Part shown: positions 48,866 to 58,581 of the stretch, one piece after another | How positions within the stretch are numbered: position 1 is the stretch's first letter | How the letters are laid out: every line of letters begins with the position of its first letter | NCBI RefSeq assembly: GCF_030384665.1 | Contig: NC_083674.1 | Span: 1,736,001-1,800,000 of the forward strand | Length of the DNA: 64,000 bases | DNA from: Lodderomyces elongisporus | Taxonomy: Eukaryota; Ascomycota; Pichiomycetes; Serinales; Debaryomycetaceae | Reading direction: 5' to 3' | Notes under the pieces: model-generated | Database searches by the model: none | What the model saw: only the letters and a program-made list of their open reading frames with translations | What the model was told of the DNA's origin: nothing | Made by a program: the position numbers and the translations under genes

Positions 48866-50392
48866 TTATTCTTCTATAGGCCACCACTCTGGTACTATGG
48901 CTTTAACGCCAACTTCAACTTTATTTCCGCCATCATTATAAAAAGAAGAAGAAGAAGAAGAAGAAGAAGAAGAAGAAGAAGGCATATCTACTTTAAAATA
49001 TGGGGATTTTGTTACGTCGCTTATTGTCAATAATGCAAGACCCCAATCACCTCGAGATGACATAACTTTCCCACTTGAACTTTTCCTCTTACGTACGGGC
49101 TTTGATGAAGTTTCAAATGGCGAGGAACTCTTCTGTGTTTGTTCATTAGTTTGTTCTTGTGCTTTGTTTTGCGAATCACCAGGTACATCTTGTAATGGTG
49201 ACAATGTCAATTTACTAGAAGAAGGAGTAGTAGGGATAACATTCTCTAAGAAAATTGATTCAAGAACCGGTTCTTTCTCTCTTTCTTGCTTAATTTGTTC
49301 TTTTGCATTGTCTGTCAATTTGAAAAATTGCACAGGATATATTCTCTTTCTGATAATCCCGTTGTTGTATGTTCTAATAGTCAATTCTTGACCCACATAA
49401 CACCCTTTATCCAAACTTAATCCATTTATGTAGTCCAAGTTGCATTCAAAAGGTAGTAGTGACGATTCATCTGCTGCTACATCGCCAGTTTCAAATAATC
49501 CATTACTAAATCTTCTGTCAATTATTGCATCTTCGGGAACCATCTGAACCTGAAATTGTTGCTTAAAAGTATCAGAGAATACATTTTCAATTGTAACTTG
49601 ATCTCCAGATCCTGCCTCCGTGCCACTTGCGGTTATTTGTTTATTTGACACGAATTTGATTCCAAAATTAGGTATTCTATAATCCACTCCAAATCCAACA
49701 AAGCCAGTTGCAAACTTCTTGCTCTGAAACACTGCATTTTCCTTTATGAACCTATTAGCGCTATCCAATGCTGCTCGTGGAACTGTAGACGTAAAATATT
49801 CTCCTTGCAATTTATCCAAAAAATCATCAAACTCTGCAGAGTCGTTATAATAATAATATGATTTCAAGTCATCTCTCGGCAGGATCTTCACTTTTGATGC
49901 TAATTTATACATTTTCAACATCAGAATCACCGATTTGACGCGCGATGAATCAACTTCCATCAAAAAGTTAGGCTGAGACATTTCACTTTCCAAAGTCTTT
50001 CCCCAGAGTGAATCATTATCAGTACAAGTTTCAGATTCCGGTAGATACGTGCTAAATGGCATCGCATACAAGTATAGGTCTGTAACTACTCTTCCCTTGG
50101 AATTCAAAATCATCGAATTAAGTCCATCACGACCTATCAAGATATTGTGTTCTGGATCATATATGTCCTCGTGCATAAGTCCATAGTTTGTCGATACATC
50201 AACGACATCCTGTAAGGTTGCATGAATTGCCGAGTTATCACTAGAACTAATTGTGTGTTGTTTCTTCTTCGTTATAGTGGGGAGCAAACGAGTTGTGAGG
50301 AGTCCATTAAGAAATCGCAGGGCATCTGGTCCACGAATTTGTATTAACGATTTGGAAACTAGATGTGACAAGCCAGTCTGTGGAAATTTCAT
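48866..50392 (-). CDS. IBA57: Mitochondrial Fe-S maturation factor IBA57 (CAF17)
   Basis: Predicted 508-residue protein of the GcvT-like/YgfZ family. In yeast mitochondria, Iba57 works with Isa1 and Isa2 to assemble [4Fe-4S] clusters for aconitase-like enzymes and radical-SAM proteins. The diagnostic signature is [30 protein letters not shown] near residues 330-360, containing K-G-C-Y-x-G-Q-E. The N-terminal domain has [19 protein letters not shown] and [17 protein letters not shown]. Low-complexity tracts interrupt the C-terminal region: a Ser run (13 residues, a GAA/TTC repeat at 48943-48980) and a K/S-rich patch. The start MKFPQTG is the first ATG; two upstream codons are TTG and ATA. The N-terminus is only weakly presequence-like. 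Confidence 0.93.
   Translation of the reverse strand: MKFPQTGLSHLVSKSLIQIRGPDALRFLNGLLTTRLLPTITKKKQHTISSSDNSAIHATLQDVVDVSTNYGLMHEDIYDPEHNILIGRDGLNSMILNSKGRVVTDLYLYAMPFSTYLPESETCTDNDSLWGKTLESEMSQPNFLMEVDSSRVKSVILMLKMYKLASKVKILPRDDLKSYYYYNDSAEFDDFLDKLQGEYFTSTVPRAALDSANRFIKENAVFQSKKFATGFVGFGVDYRIPNFGIKFVSNKQITASGTEAGSGDQVTIENVFSDTFKQQFQVQMVPEDAIIDRRFSNGLFETGDVAADESSLLPFECNLDYINGLSLDKGCYVGQELTIRTYNNGIIRKRIYPVQFFKLTDNAKEQIKQEREKEPVLESIFLENVIPTTPSSSKLTLSPLQDVPGDSQNKAQEQTNEQTQKSSSPFETSSKPVRKRKSSSGKVMSSRGDWGLALLTISDVTKSPYFKVDMPSSSSSSSSSSSSFYNDGGNKVEVGVKAIVPEWWPIEE
48943..48980 (-). repeat. (TCT)n poly-serine coding repeat in IBA57
   Basis: About twelve consecutive TCT codons give a poly-Ser tract near the C-terminus. 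Confidence 0.92.
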
Positions 50393-50560
50393 AATCAATA
50401 ATAACCCTTTGTTTCTGGAATGGTTTTTTTTTGTTTTAGGTTACTTGTCTATTTGTTTTGCAACTTTATTCTTTACCTGTAATAATACTTATCTTAAACT
50501 CTCCGTGTAACTTGTATTTGATATAGACTGGAATGAAATTGATTCGTTTAATATTTTTAC

Positions 50561-50611
<51 letters not shown>

Positions 50612-51061
50612 TTATTAATATTATAGTCAATTTTCTTTAGGTTAATTACTATTATGATTGATTTGTAATGAAAAGAGTGCACTGGCTATTTTTTTCATGA
50701 AAAAAAAGCGGGAAAAAAAAAAGAGCAAAAAGAAGAGAAAAAGTAAGATTTAAGGGGTTTTTATTCTTTAAGAGCATTGAGTACAGTGCGAGAAGGGTTC
50801 TTTAAACAATTCTATTATTAGAATCAAGACGAATCTTGTAAGGAGGCAACCAATAGATAGTTACAAAGATAGATAGGGTTGATATAGGTGATTAAAGAAC
50901 AATCAAGTATATAATGAGAAGTACACAGTCAATGGAGCTCGTGAGAATTAAGAGGGGAAAAGAAAATAGTTAAATAAATTGATAAATAAATAGTTAAATA
51001 AATAGATGAATAAATAGATAAATATATAATAAAGTCTTTATTTTATAGCAACGCTAATCAA
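50393..51061. other. Intergenic region between IBA57 and YAT2
   Basis: About 670 bases. A (TTTA)n array (50560-50614) dominates; further on, ATAAATAGATA/TTAAATAAAT repeats lie near 50968-51030. The IBA57 promoter and YAT2 3' flank are in this AT-rich stretch. Confidence 0.55.
50560..50614. repeat. (TTTA)n microsatellite
   Basis: Thirteen or so TTTA units. Confidence 0.93.
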
Positions 51062-53899
51062 TCAATGATAGTGTGAAATGTCGAGTCTTCTGCCAATCGT
51101 GCTCTTGTTGACAAAGGGCAGCACATATGTCATTTTAACTTCTTCGTGCTCTCCCTCGTGATCTTCTTCGTGCCCTTCACCTTGTTCTTCTTCGCGTTCC
51201 GGCTTTGAATCCGCCTCTGCTTCATCTTCACTACCAACTTGTACTTTAACTGGCTGACTCTCCAGAGGTGTGCTCATCGCCAAATTTGAATGTGTGCGTG
51301 CAAGTGAATCTGCGCTGTGGGACAATTGAGATCTAATCCTGTCGGAAAGTGTGGCTTTTTGCTTCAAATCATAAGGAGACGAAAACAACCCATTCTTGTC
51401 CAGCTTGTCCATCTTGTTCAAATTTGTTTGCGAATGGTGTCTTGACGATAAAGCACTAGAGATATTCGAATGCACTTGACTATTGAAATGCGAAGACATG
51501 TGTGATCTCAAGAGTTCCTCTGTAGGGCGAAGATCCAAATTTCCATAATCAAAATAGCCATACCCACCCATCAATTCAAACTCTGCATCCTCTGCATCGT
51601 CATCGTTGTCGTCGGAGGATGAGTCCTTTCTTCTGTTTCCTCTACCTGGTTTAGTTTGTGGTCCCACCTTGATGGGAATCGAGGAACCAGAAGCTGCGGA
51701 TGCGGATGCAGCTGGAGGAGGTAATGTATCGCCATTGGATACCTCTTTGGCACGCTTGGTCACATCCACAGCTGACGCATCGTTATCAAAATCCAATTGA
51801 ATAGGATGTGTTGTTGGTGTATCCAATGAAGTTTTGCTCAATTCATGCTCCACGCGTAACTTTTGAAGCTCCAACCTTCTTTGCTGCGAGTCTGTAAGGG
51901 CCATTGTCACAGATGAGGTCCTAGATCTCAAATTAACCTTCAAGTCGTGTACAACCCGGTGAAAAGTGTCCAAAAGCCTATCAGTTTGTCTATGCTTGGA
52001 GCACACAGTGAGCTTAATCTTATCGTGGTGGATAATGTATGCAATTCCAAAACCTTGGTCAATTGCAGGTGGGATACCAAACAATCTCAATGCGGGGTTA
52101 CCACAATTGGAAATCAACAACTCTGGTCTCAGCAATGTGTCAATACATGAGTTGAACAAAAGTGGGAGTCTAATCTGGTCACCTGCTAAATCGGGTATTG
52201 GTGGTAAATGAGTATTTATGGCATTCAACCTTTGTGCACATTCTGGCTTCTTCAATATTTGTACAATCGACATAAAGTGTCTTTCAAAACCTTTGCCGAG
52301 CATAGCATCTTGGTACTGTTTCTTGTGCAATTCGCAACACCTTTTAAACAATTCAAACTTTTCATCAGCATCGGCGCTGGTTATGTAGAGTTTGCACAAG
52401 GTAGCAATTGAGTCATTTTGAATTGGAATCAACTCTGTTCTTGCATCTTTAAATTTTCTAGTGGTGATTGGTTCCAAGGTATTAACCATTCTTCCATAAA
52501 GGGAATAGTTTGCAATTTGAAAACAAATTTGCATTATTGAATCTACAGATAAATCAAACTTGGCAGCTAGTCTCGTTTGCAACTTGATTGTATGGGTTTT
52601 GTATTCGTGTTGGGCAATAAGATCTGCCAAGTGAGTTTCCGAAAGGTGAATAATATGTTGCAATTCGTTTGAGATATTGAATAAAATCAATTCAGCTTCT
52701 GGTTTAGTTTCTAATGATGAAACATAAGCAACATTTGGATCAAACAAGGTGTATTCAGATCCATTGATATTCTTGGCTAATTTCAACACCGAGTCGGTAT
52801 AAATATCGCTGATAAATCTCAAAATTGCCGTGCTATCCATTGTTAAAGATTCCCAAACGACACCGGCAACCGAGTTTCTAGTAACCACCAATTGCAACTT
52901 GTCATACCATCTTGAAGTACAAGTTCCAACTTGGACATTAAGGTCATTCAACACAGTAGTACCGTGTGAGATAACCATAGTTTTTTCTTGGTCATTTTGT
53001 GGTGAGTTTGAGTCAAGTACCAATACAAGCAACGCATCATCAATCAACTTCATTTGTTCTGCATTTGACTGTTCCAATTCAAATCTAGCTTCTTTCCAAT
53101 TCTTCAAGTTTTGCGAGGTAATTGATCCAATTGCATTATTGATTGATTCTACAGAGTCAACGACATCGGATGCATCAATAATTCTTTGAAAAATATCTGC
53201 CAATTCGTGGTCATGGAACAAAATCTTGTGTTTTGATTTGGTTTCAGCGTATTCCTCCTCTGTGTATTCGCCAATCACATCTAATTTGTAAAATTGGTTA
53301 TTGGAGATGATCAAAATGTGTCTCGAGTCATTTATATCCTTATATTTTGTCATTGTAATGTCTGAAGAGTTGCCGTCAAAGTCTGGTATTCTAGCGGTAC
53401 CAAACAAGTTTCGATAGCAGGACATGGTCAAGGGTGTTCCATTTTTGGGAGTAACGTCTGGTTTCAAGGTGCCGTTTCGCACAGTAATGATAAACTTTAA
53501 AGTTGAATTGATCAAGTTTGCTGATCGTTCAGCTTGGTTGGGTGGGTGTATTGTTTTTGAGTATGGGTCTTCTTCCAAAATCAAGTATGGGTTTTTGGGC
53601 AAGATATCAGATTTGCTCACGCTATAGATTGCCGGGGTCATGTGGTTATTGACAACGTCCAAGTAGTTATTGTGTGCCTTTGGGTTTTCACCAATGGCAA
53701 CGAGGTGTTGTTGTATCAATTGTATGACTTCGTGTTCCAAAAACTCGCTTGCTTCGTCCAACACTGCCTCATATTCTTCGTAGGGGATGATGGGTTTCAA
53801 AGCAGCCAAGGCTTGCACTACGGTGGACTCCAATGGAGGCACTGGTAAAGTGGGTAGCTTATCTTCATTTAAAAAAGTCAAGTGGTCACCAAGACGCAT
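51062..53899 (-). CDS. YAT2: Carnitine acetyltransferase family protein YAT2
   Basis: Predicted 945-residue member of the carnitine/choline acyltransferase family, of the long Yat2 type that is cytosolic in yeast and moves acetyl units between CoA and carnitine. It has LPKNPYLILEEDPYSKTI, a block ending TMSCYRNLFGTARIPDF, VQVGTCTSRWYDKLQLVV and FRNWKEAR-like motifs typical of the family, and a long acidic low-complexity tail from about residue 690. The catalytic-site block reads VVWESLTMDSTAILRFIS; the family consensus E-H-S-x-x-D-G is E350-S-L-T-M-D-S356, so the usual histidine is missing. The start MRLGDHLTFLNEDKLPTLPVPPL is the first ATG. CTG codons should be read as serine. Assignment to YAT2 rests on length, tail and this unusual block. 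Confidence 0.88.
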   Translation of the reverse strand: MRLGDHLTFLNEDKLPTLPVPPLESTVVQALAALKPIIPYEEYEAVLDEASEFLEHEVIQLIQQHLVAIGENPKAHNNYLDVVNNHMTPAIYSVSKSDILPKNPYLILEEDPYSKTIHPPNQAERSANLINSTLKFIITVRNGTLKPDVTPKNGTPLTMSCYRNLFGTARIPDFDGNSSDITMTKYKDINDSRHILIISNNQFYKLDVIGEYTEEEYAETKSKHKILFHDHELADIFQRIIDASDVVDSVESINNAIGSITSQNLKNWKEARFELEQSNAEQMKLIDDALLVLVLDSNSPQNDQEKTMVISHGTTVLNDLNVQVGTCTSRWYDKLQLVVTRNSVAGVVWESLTMDSTAILRFISDIYTDSVLKLAKNINGSEYTLFDPNVAYVSSLETKPEAELILFNISNELQHIIHLSETHLADLIAQHEYKTHTIKLQTRLAAKFDLSVDSIMQICFQIANYSLYGRMVNTLEPITTRKFKDARTELIPIQNDSIATLCKLYITSADADEKFELFKRCCELHKKQYQDAMLGKGFERHFMSIVQILKKPECAQRLNAINTHLPPIPDLAGDQIRLPLLFNSCIDTLLRPELLISNCGNPALRLFGIPPAIDQGFGIAYIIHHDKIKLTVCSKHRQTDRLLDTFHRVVHDLKVNLRSRTSSVTMALTDSQQRRLELQKLRVEHELSKTSLDTPTTHPIQLDFDNDASAVDVTKRAKEVSNGDTLPPPAASASAASGSSIPIKVGPQTKPGRGNRRKDSSSDDNDDDAEDAEFELMGGYGYFDYGNLDLRPTEELLRSHMSSHFNSQVHSNISSALSSRHHSQTNLNKMDKLDKNGLFSSPYDLKQKATLSDRIRSQLSHSADSLARTHSNLAMSTPLESQPVKVQVGSEDEAEADSKPEREEEQGEGHEEDHEGEHEEVKMTYVLPFVNKSTIGRRLDISHYH

Positions 53900-54243
53900 T
53901 TTTGATTTCAATCTTGTTTGTTTGTTTGTTTGTTTGTTTGTTTTATTATATATATATAGATATATATATATATATATGTATATTAATATGTGGTGTCGTA
54001 GTCTATTATTAAAAAAAAATAAATGAGGTAGGGATGGGTAGGAATAGAGATGGAGGGCTTTCTTTTTTGGAAATCAAAGAAAAGAGTAAGAAAGAAGAGA
54101 GAGCAGGTGGGTGGTGGAGGAGGAGTAGATTGGAAATGCGTTATTCTGTCTGGTATAAATACTTTTTGTGCTGGTGCTCTATTAGAGTATAATGTAGTGT
54201 TTGTTGAAATGGTGAAGTAATAATAATAAATCTGGCATTTCAA

Positions 54244-54269
54244 GTGTGTGTGTGTGTGTGTGTGTGTGT
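54244..54269 (+). repeat. (GT)n microsatellite
   Basis: About 13 GT units. Confidence 0.92.
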
Positions 54270-55654
54270 TTATTTGTTTGATTGATTCTGTGGGGTAGAC
54301 TTGTATGTATAAATGATGTATTGCAATTTAATTGGCTGGTGATTAATAATGATTAAGAGTCCGTCTATATCTGAATTCTCCCTTTTTTTAAAATGAAATT
54401 AAAAATTAAAAAAAAAATAAAAATAAACTTAAATTGTGCATGGCAGTGCATTTACCTGAACAGCATTGTTTGTCTATGTGTGTCTGTCTGTGTGTGTCTA
54501 TGTGTGTCTATGTGTGTGTGTGTGTATATGTGTATACACTCATACACATCATATAGTGTGAATAAAAAATAAAAAAAACTCCGAAATAAAAAATAAAAAA
54601 TAAAAAGGACAAAAGGAAACAAAAAAGAAACAAAGAGCAGATAAAAGAATCTGGGGTCACTATTTATCCAATCACACACGACCTATTTTTATACTTTTAA
54701 ATACCGATACAAAATACAAAATACAAGTTAAAGAGTAAGAACACAAGTAATGGGAAATGAGATTGTACTGAAGATGATGATAGTTGATAGTGATAGTTGA
54801 TAGTGATAGCATTGTTGTTTAGACAAATTGCCGCTACTTTTGAAACTGTGTATATGGCCTTTGTGATAAAAAGTGTATACTCGATACTGTAATTTACTTA
54901 CCCTAACCATTATCCCTCTTCTATTCTTTTTTTTTGTTAATTTTTTCTTTTAATAAATCCATTGTTCCTTATACTTTGTTATTACATTTTCCGCGGCAAA
55001 AGCAACGGGTACTGGACAAGTTTAGTGTTTATTTTTTCCTTGTCTTCTTACTCTTCGTGTTGTTGCTGTTGTTGTTGTTGTTGTTGTTCATCATCAGCAT
55101 CTTATAGTATTCATTATTATAGTTTTCCTATTCCCTTTTCTTTTGGGGAGGAGGGGAGAAGGAAGATTGAAGTTCGCAAAACCACCCTTTGAATCACCCA
55201 CGGAGCGGTAAATCTAAACCACACTTGTGACCAATCTTGAGAACAATCTTGCACTACTACTACTATTATTATTATAGTGATACTAATTATAATTATGAGG
55301 ATTGGGATTTCCCAATTAGACAGTTATGACAAAAAGTAATGAAACTTCTCTTTACGAAGAAAGAAAAAGGATGGATTTTTTGAAAGTCAAAAAAAAAAAA
55401 GAAATATAAAGAAACTGCTCCTAAATTTCATTTGAGTTACCTATTGTTGCATAACCGTGGGGAACGGAACAGGTCTGGTTCAATATATATATATATATAT
55501 ATATATTCTTAGTTTCCACTTTTGATGGTAAAGTTTTCCGTGGACTGATGGAGAGATTATTGATGCTTCTGGGGTGTCGGTCTTATGGAAAGTGAACCAA
55601 AGAAAAAAAATATATATGTTATGTATATATACATACATATAAATAATAGTAGTA

Positions 55655-55670
55655 GTAGTAGTACTACTAC
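55655..55670. repeat. GTAGTAGTACTACTAC palindrome
   Basis: A perfect 16-base dyad where an (AGT)n repeat meets an (ACT)n repeat; it can form a short cruciform. Confidence 0.8.
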
Positions 55671-56202
55671 ATAGTACTAAATAGTCTGCCACCCTCACTC
55701 TCCCTCTCCCTCTTCCTATTTTTCCACCTATTGTTTTTGTGTCACTCAAAAAAAAAAAACCTTCTCTTCCACAGTAGGGAATTTGAATCGGAATATTGGA
55801 AAGTGGTGGAATACCAACAAGTATACACCAATACCAACAATGCCAAAAAGTTTAAGAAAACAAGAAACAAGAAAAACACCAGCATCACAGAGATTCAGAA
55901 AGTTAACGACAGAGGTGTATCTAGGACCAAAAAAAAAAAAGAAAACACTCAAAGTACAGCTTTCCATAAACTTTCAAACAAAGTTCTAAACATCTCGAGT
56001 AAACATACAGAAGCGTAGTCAATGTTATCTCTATCCACCTCTTGTTTAGTATGTGTAACCAAAATTATAAACAAAAATGAACTATAACAGAATAAACAAT
56101 ATAACAAATTCCCCCCCCCCCCAGTACCTATCGAACAAGTTTATATACAAAATAAAGAAATAAGAAAAGAAAAACTCATTGCGCTATTCAAACAACAACA
56201 TA

Positions 56203-56235
56203 CATCATCATCATCATCATCATCATCATCACCAT
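56203..56235 (+). repeat. (CAT)n microsatellite
   Basis: About ten CAT units with one CAC interruption, in the leader of the OPA3-family gene. Confidence 0.9.
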
Positions 56236-56263
56236 CACGAACGAAACATCCCTCAATTGACAA

Positions 56264-56344
56264 ATGAAGCTATTGTGTGCTTCCACAGTTGCTGCTGTTG
56301 CTTTGAGATCCTCTTCGAACAGAGTCTATAGCGTTGAATGTTAG
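56264..56344 (+). CDS. Small ORF / possible upstream ORF (26 codons)
   Basis: ATG to TAG encoding 26 residues that begin MKLLCASTVAAVALRSSS and contain a basic, alanine-rich segment like a targeting presequence. It lies about 280 bases before the OPA3-family start. It could be a translated upstream ORF, a first exon or chance; no acceptable 5' splice site with a GTATGT match follows within it. Confidence 0.25.
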   Translation: MKLLCASTVAAVALRSSSNRVYSVEC

Positions 56345-56424
56345 CGCAGTTTTTCCTTGAAAAATTACTTTGATTCAGTGCGCTCAAGTAACGCCGACTC
56401 TAATCCCAAGCTCACCCATACATA

Positions 56425-56460
56425 GACTCGAACTGAGACTAGAACTGAGACTCGAACTGA
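56425..56460 (+). repeat. 12-bp GACTCGAACTGA repeat
   Basis: Three copies of GACTCGAACTGA, the middle one with TAG for TCG. Confidence 0.88.
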
Positions 56461-56540
56461 GCCTCTCGACTTACACACTTGCCGTTCCCGCCACAAAATC
56501 TGCCATATCTCACACTACCTCTTTGAATATCACAACCAAG

Positions 56541-56580
<40 letters not shown>

Positions 56581-56600
56581 CAACGAACCAACCAACGAAC
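56541..56600 (+). repeat. (CTAA)n array
   Basis: About ten CTAA/TAAC units passing into CCAACGAA variants, ending 22 bases before the ATG at 56623. A structured or unusually C/A-rich leader is likely. Confidence 0.92.
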
Positions 56601-56622
56601 CCTCCCTCCTCTTCCTTCCGAC

Positions 56623-57198
56623 ATGAGTGGAATAGCATTGAAAATTACTGCATTGGCCATCCGCACCATCTCAAAACCCATCTCAAAAGCCATTACAACA
56701 CGAGCAAAAACAAATGACTTATTCCGTCAATACTGTATTAATTTCGCCAACAATCTACACAAGACAGATGTAATCTTACGAGGTAAACTATTGGGCAATG
56801 AAAACATACGAATACGACCATTGAATGATAACAAGGCCATAGAACAGGGAGCAACCTTTATATCGGAATTCTTCCTCTTTAGTGTTGCCGGCTCACTAAT
56901 CTTTTATGAAGCTTATAGGAGTCGTAAAAAAGCACTGGACCAAAGAGAAGCATTGGCCGACGACATTGCGGTGTTACAGAGCGAAATCGAGTATATAAAG
57001 GAGAAGTTGAGAGGCGTTAACGTCAGATTGGATGATTATCGAGTGCCGGAAGGTATAAAGCCAAAATACGTCAAGGTTAATCTGGACGGCAGCGTAACTG
57101 GACACAGTCTAGACCAAAGAAATATGCTGCCAACCACAAATGGAGATGGTGCTGGAAAAACAGAGCAAAAAGACTTGAAGCAAACACCTGCTCTATAA
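56623..57198 (+). CDS. OPA3-family mitochondrial protein
   Basis: Predicted 191-residue protein of the OPA3 family (human optic atrophy 3 homologue), a mitochondrial membrane-associated protein whose molecular role is unclear. The N-terminus MSGIALKITALAIRTISKPISKAITTRAK matches the family start with its S/T-K-P motif, followed by FRQYCINFANNLHKTDV. The core has GATFISEFFLFSVAGSLIFYEAYRSRKKA with one hydrophobic segment, then a coiled coil (LADDIAVLQSEIEYIKEKLRGVNVRL). The C-terminal tail is a low-complexity polar segment. It is convergent with HTZ1. The leader is very rich in repeats. Confidence 0.88.
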   Translation: MSGIALKITALAIRTISKPISKAITTRAKTNDLFRQYCINFANNLHKTDVILRGKLLGNENIRIRPLNDNKAIEQGATFISEFFLFSVAGSLIFYEAYRSRKKALDQREALADDIAVLQSEIEYIKEKLRGVNVRLDDYRVPEGIKPKYVKVNLDGSVTGHSLDQRNMLPTTNGDGAGKTEQKDLKQTPAL

Positions 57199-57770
57199 AA
57201 CCTACAGAAACAAGAAACAAGAAACAAAACAAAACAAAACAAGAAACAAAACAAAACAAGAAACAAAACAAAACAAAACAAAACAGAGACTTCCAATAAA
57301 CGATTAAACGCATAGCGAAATCTCTTCGATATCAACTCCGTATACAAAATACGACCATGTAATTAGATTTCTTCTTTCTTCCCGTCTTTCCATTTGTGCA
57401 TAGAAATAGTTATAAAATGAAATAGACTTTATAGATATAAGTATATATATATATGTATATATATGTATGTATTTATAATACAAAATGAAAATAAAAAATA
57501 AAAACAAAGATAAACAAAGAATACAAAAGAATACTAAGCTGCAATCAGCAATCAACAATCAGCTCAAAGTTCAACCAAAACTGAAAACTCGCCTTTCCCT
57601 TCTTTCTCACCCATCTTCCCCTCTCCTCACTTTCTCCTCACCTTCGAGTCGCTCACCTCTCGTCCTCTCACATTTCGTCCTCAAACATTTCAGCTTCTTT
57701 TTTTTTTTTTTTGGTAATAATTCTACTTTTTTTCTCTTTTGTTAAATAACAAAAAGCAAGAACATCATAT
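57199..57770. other. Convergent 3' region between OPA3-family gene and HTZ1
   Basis: About 570 bases with AAACAAAAC/AAGAAACAAAAC repeats (57206-57290), TA-rich sequence (57435-57475) and T-rich tracts. It contains both 3' ends. No ORF is convincing. Confidence 0.5.
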
Positions 57771-58172
57771 TTACTTGTGGCTCTTTTTCTTCTCCACTTT
57801 CAACAAGAGCGCTTTGTTGATATGTGGCAAAACACCACCATATGCAATTGTGGCCTTGATCAAGTTATCCAATTCCTCGTCTCCTCTAATGGCCAATTGC
57901 AAATGTCTAGGCGTAATTCTCTTGACTTTCAAATCCTTGGCCGCATTACCTGCCAATTCCAACACTTCGGCAGTCAAATACTCCAAGACTGCAGTCAAGT
58001 AAATAGCAGCTTTTGAACCCACTCTGATTTTGTTCTGTGCTTGTTTTTTCAAATATCTCTTAACTCTTCCCACTGGAAATTGTAAACCAGCCCTTGCCGA
58101 ATGCGATGTCGAAGATTTGGCAATCTCTGATGATTTACCTTTTCCTCCATGTACTTTTCCCTTTCCAGACAT
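57771..58172 (-). CDS. HTZ1: Histone variant H2A.Z (HTZ1)
   Basis: 133-residue H2A.Z. The N-terminal tail [15 protein letters not shown] is followed by the histone fold [71 protein letters not shown] and [25 protein letters not shown]. It is H2A.Z rather than H2A because of the GDEELD with LIKATIA, the GGVLPHINK with A and L at variant positions, and the missing long H2A C-terminus with SQEL. It replaces H2A in promoter nucleosomes via SWR1. The gene has no intron. It is tandem with NPR2 (on the same strand) and convergent with the OPA3-family gene. Confidence 0.97.
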   Translation of the reverse strand: MSGKGKVHGGKGKSSEIAKSSTSHSARAGLQFPVGRVKRYLKKQAQNKIRVGSKAAIYLTAVLEYLTAEVLELAGNAAKDLKVKRITPRHLQLAIRGDEELDNLIKATIAYGGVLPHINKALLLKVEKKKSHK

Positions 58173-58581
58173 ATCTGTTAGTTTGTTACGTTTGTGTTGT
58201 TGTTGTTGTTGTTGTTGTCTTAGATTATGGTAATATTTTCTTTAATTGCGGTTTTGCAAGGACAAACAGTGCAATTGAATTTCAGTAAGATGTGTTAGGT
58301 GGTTGTTTGTTGTTTGTTGTTTGTTATTTGTTTTCTTTTATTTTTCTAAATTTTGTAGGTTTTTTTTTTTTTTGCAATAATTCAATTGTTGTGGTTTTGG
58401 TATCAGCTTACCAAAAGAAAACAGAAATAAAGAAATTGAGAAAAAAAAAATAAATAAATAAAAAATAAAAAAAGTAAAAATAATTAAAGAAAACCAAGAC
58501 AGGAAATCAAAGTGCAGTTCCCTTGCCATTTAAAAACGCGTTGATACCTATATCTGAGCTACCATATGATATACTATAAAA
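58173..58581. other. HTZ1 promoter / NPR2 3' flank
   Basis: About 410 bases with a (TTG)n tract (58198-58219), TTTGTTG repeats near 58295-58335 and a T12-rich segment. Nothing coding. Confidence 0.5.

Larger units (their letters stand above)
53900..56622. other. 2.7-kb divergent, repeat-rich intergenic region between YAT2 and the OPA3-family gene
   Basis: The longest non-coding stretch flanked by genes. It contains (GTTT)n at 53917-53941, TA-rich 53946-53982, (GT)n at 54244-54269, TGTGTC repeats near 54475-54525, (TTG)n at 55059-55090, (TA)n at 55483-55506, a 16-bp palindrome at 55655-55670, C12 at 56111-56122, (CAT)n 56203-56235, a 12-bp repeat and a (CTAA)n array. A 26-codon ORF is at 56264. 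No other conserved coding or RNA gene was recognised. Confidence 0.6.

Noticed and set aside
55731..56018. 95-residue basic ORF between YAT2 and the OPA3-family gene
   Set aside because: It is low in complexity with many lysines from A-rich DNA, has no family resemblance, and lacks a credible start context.
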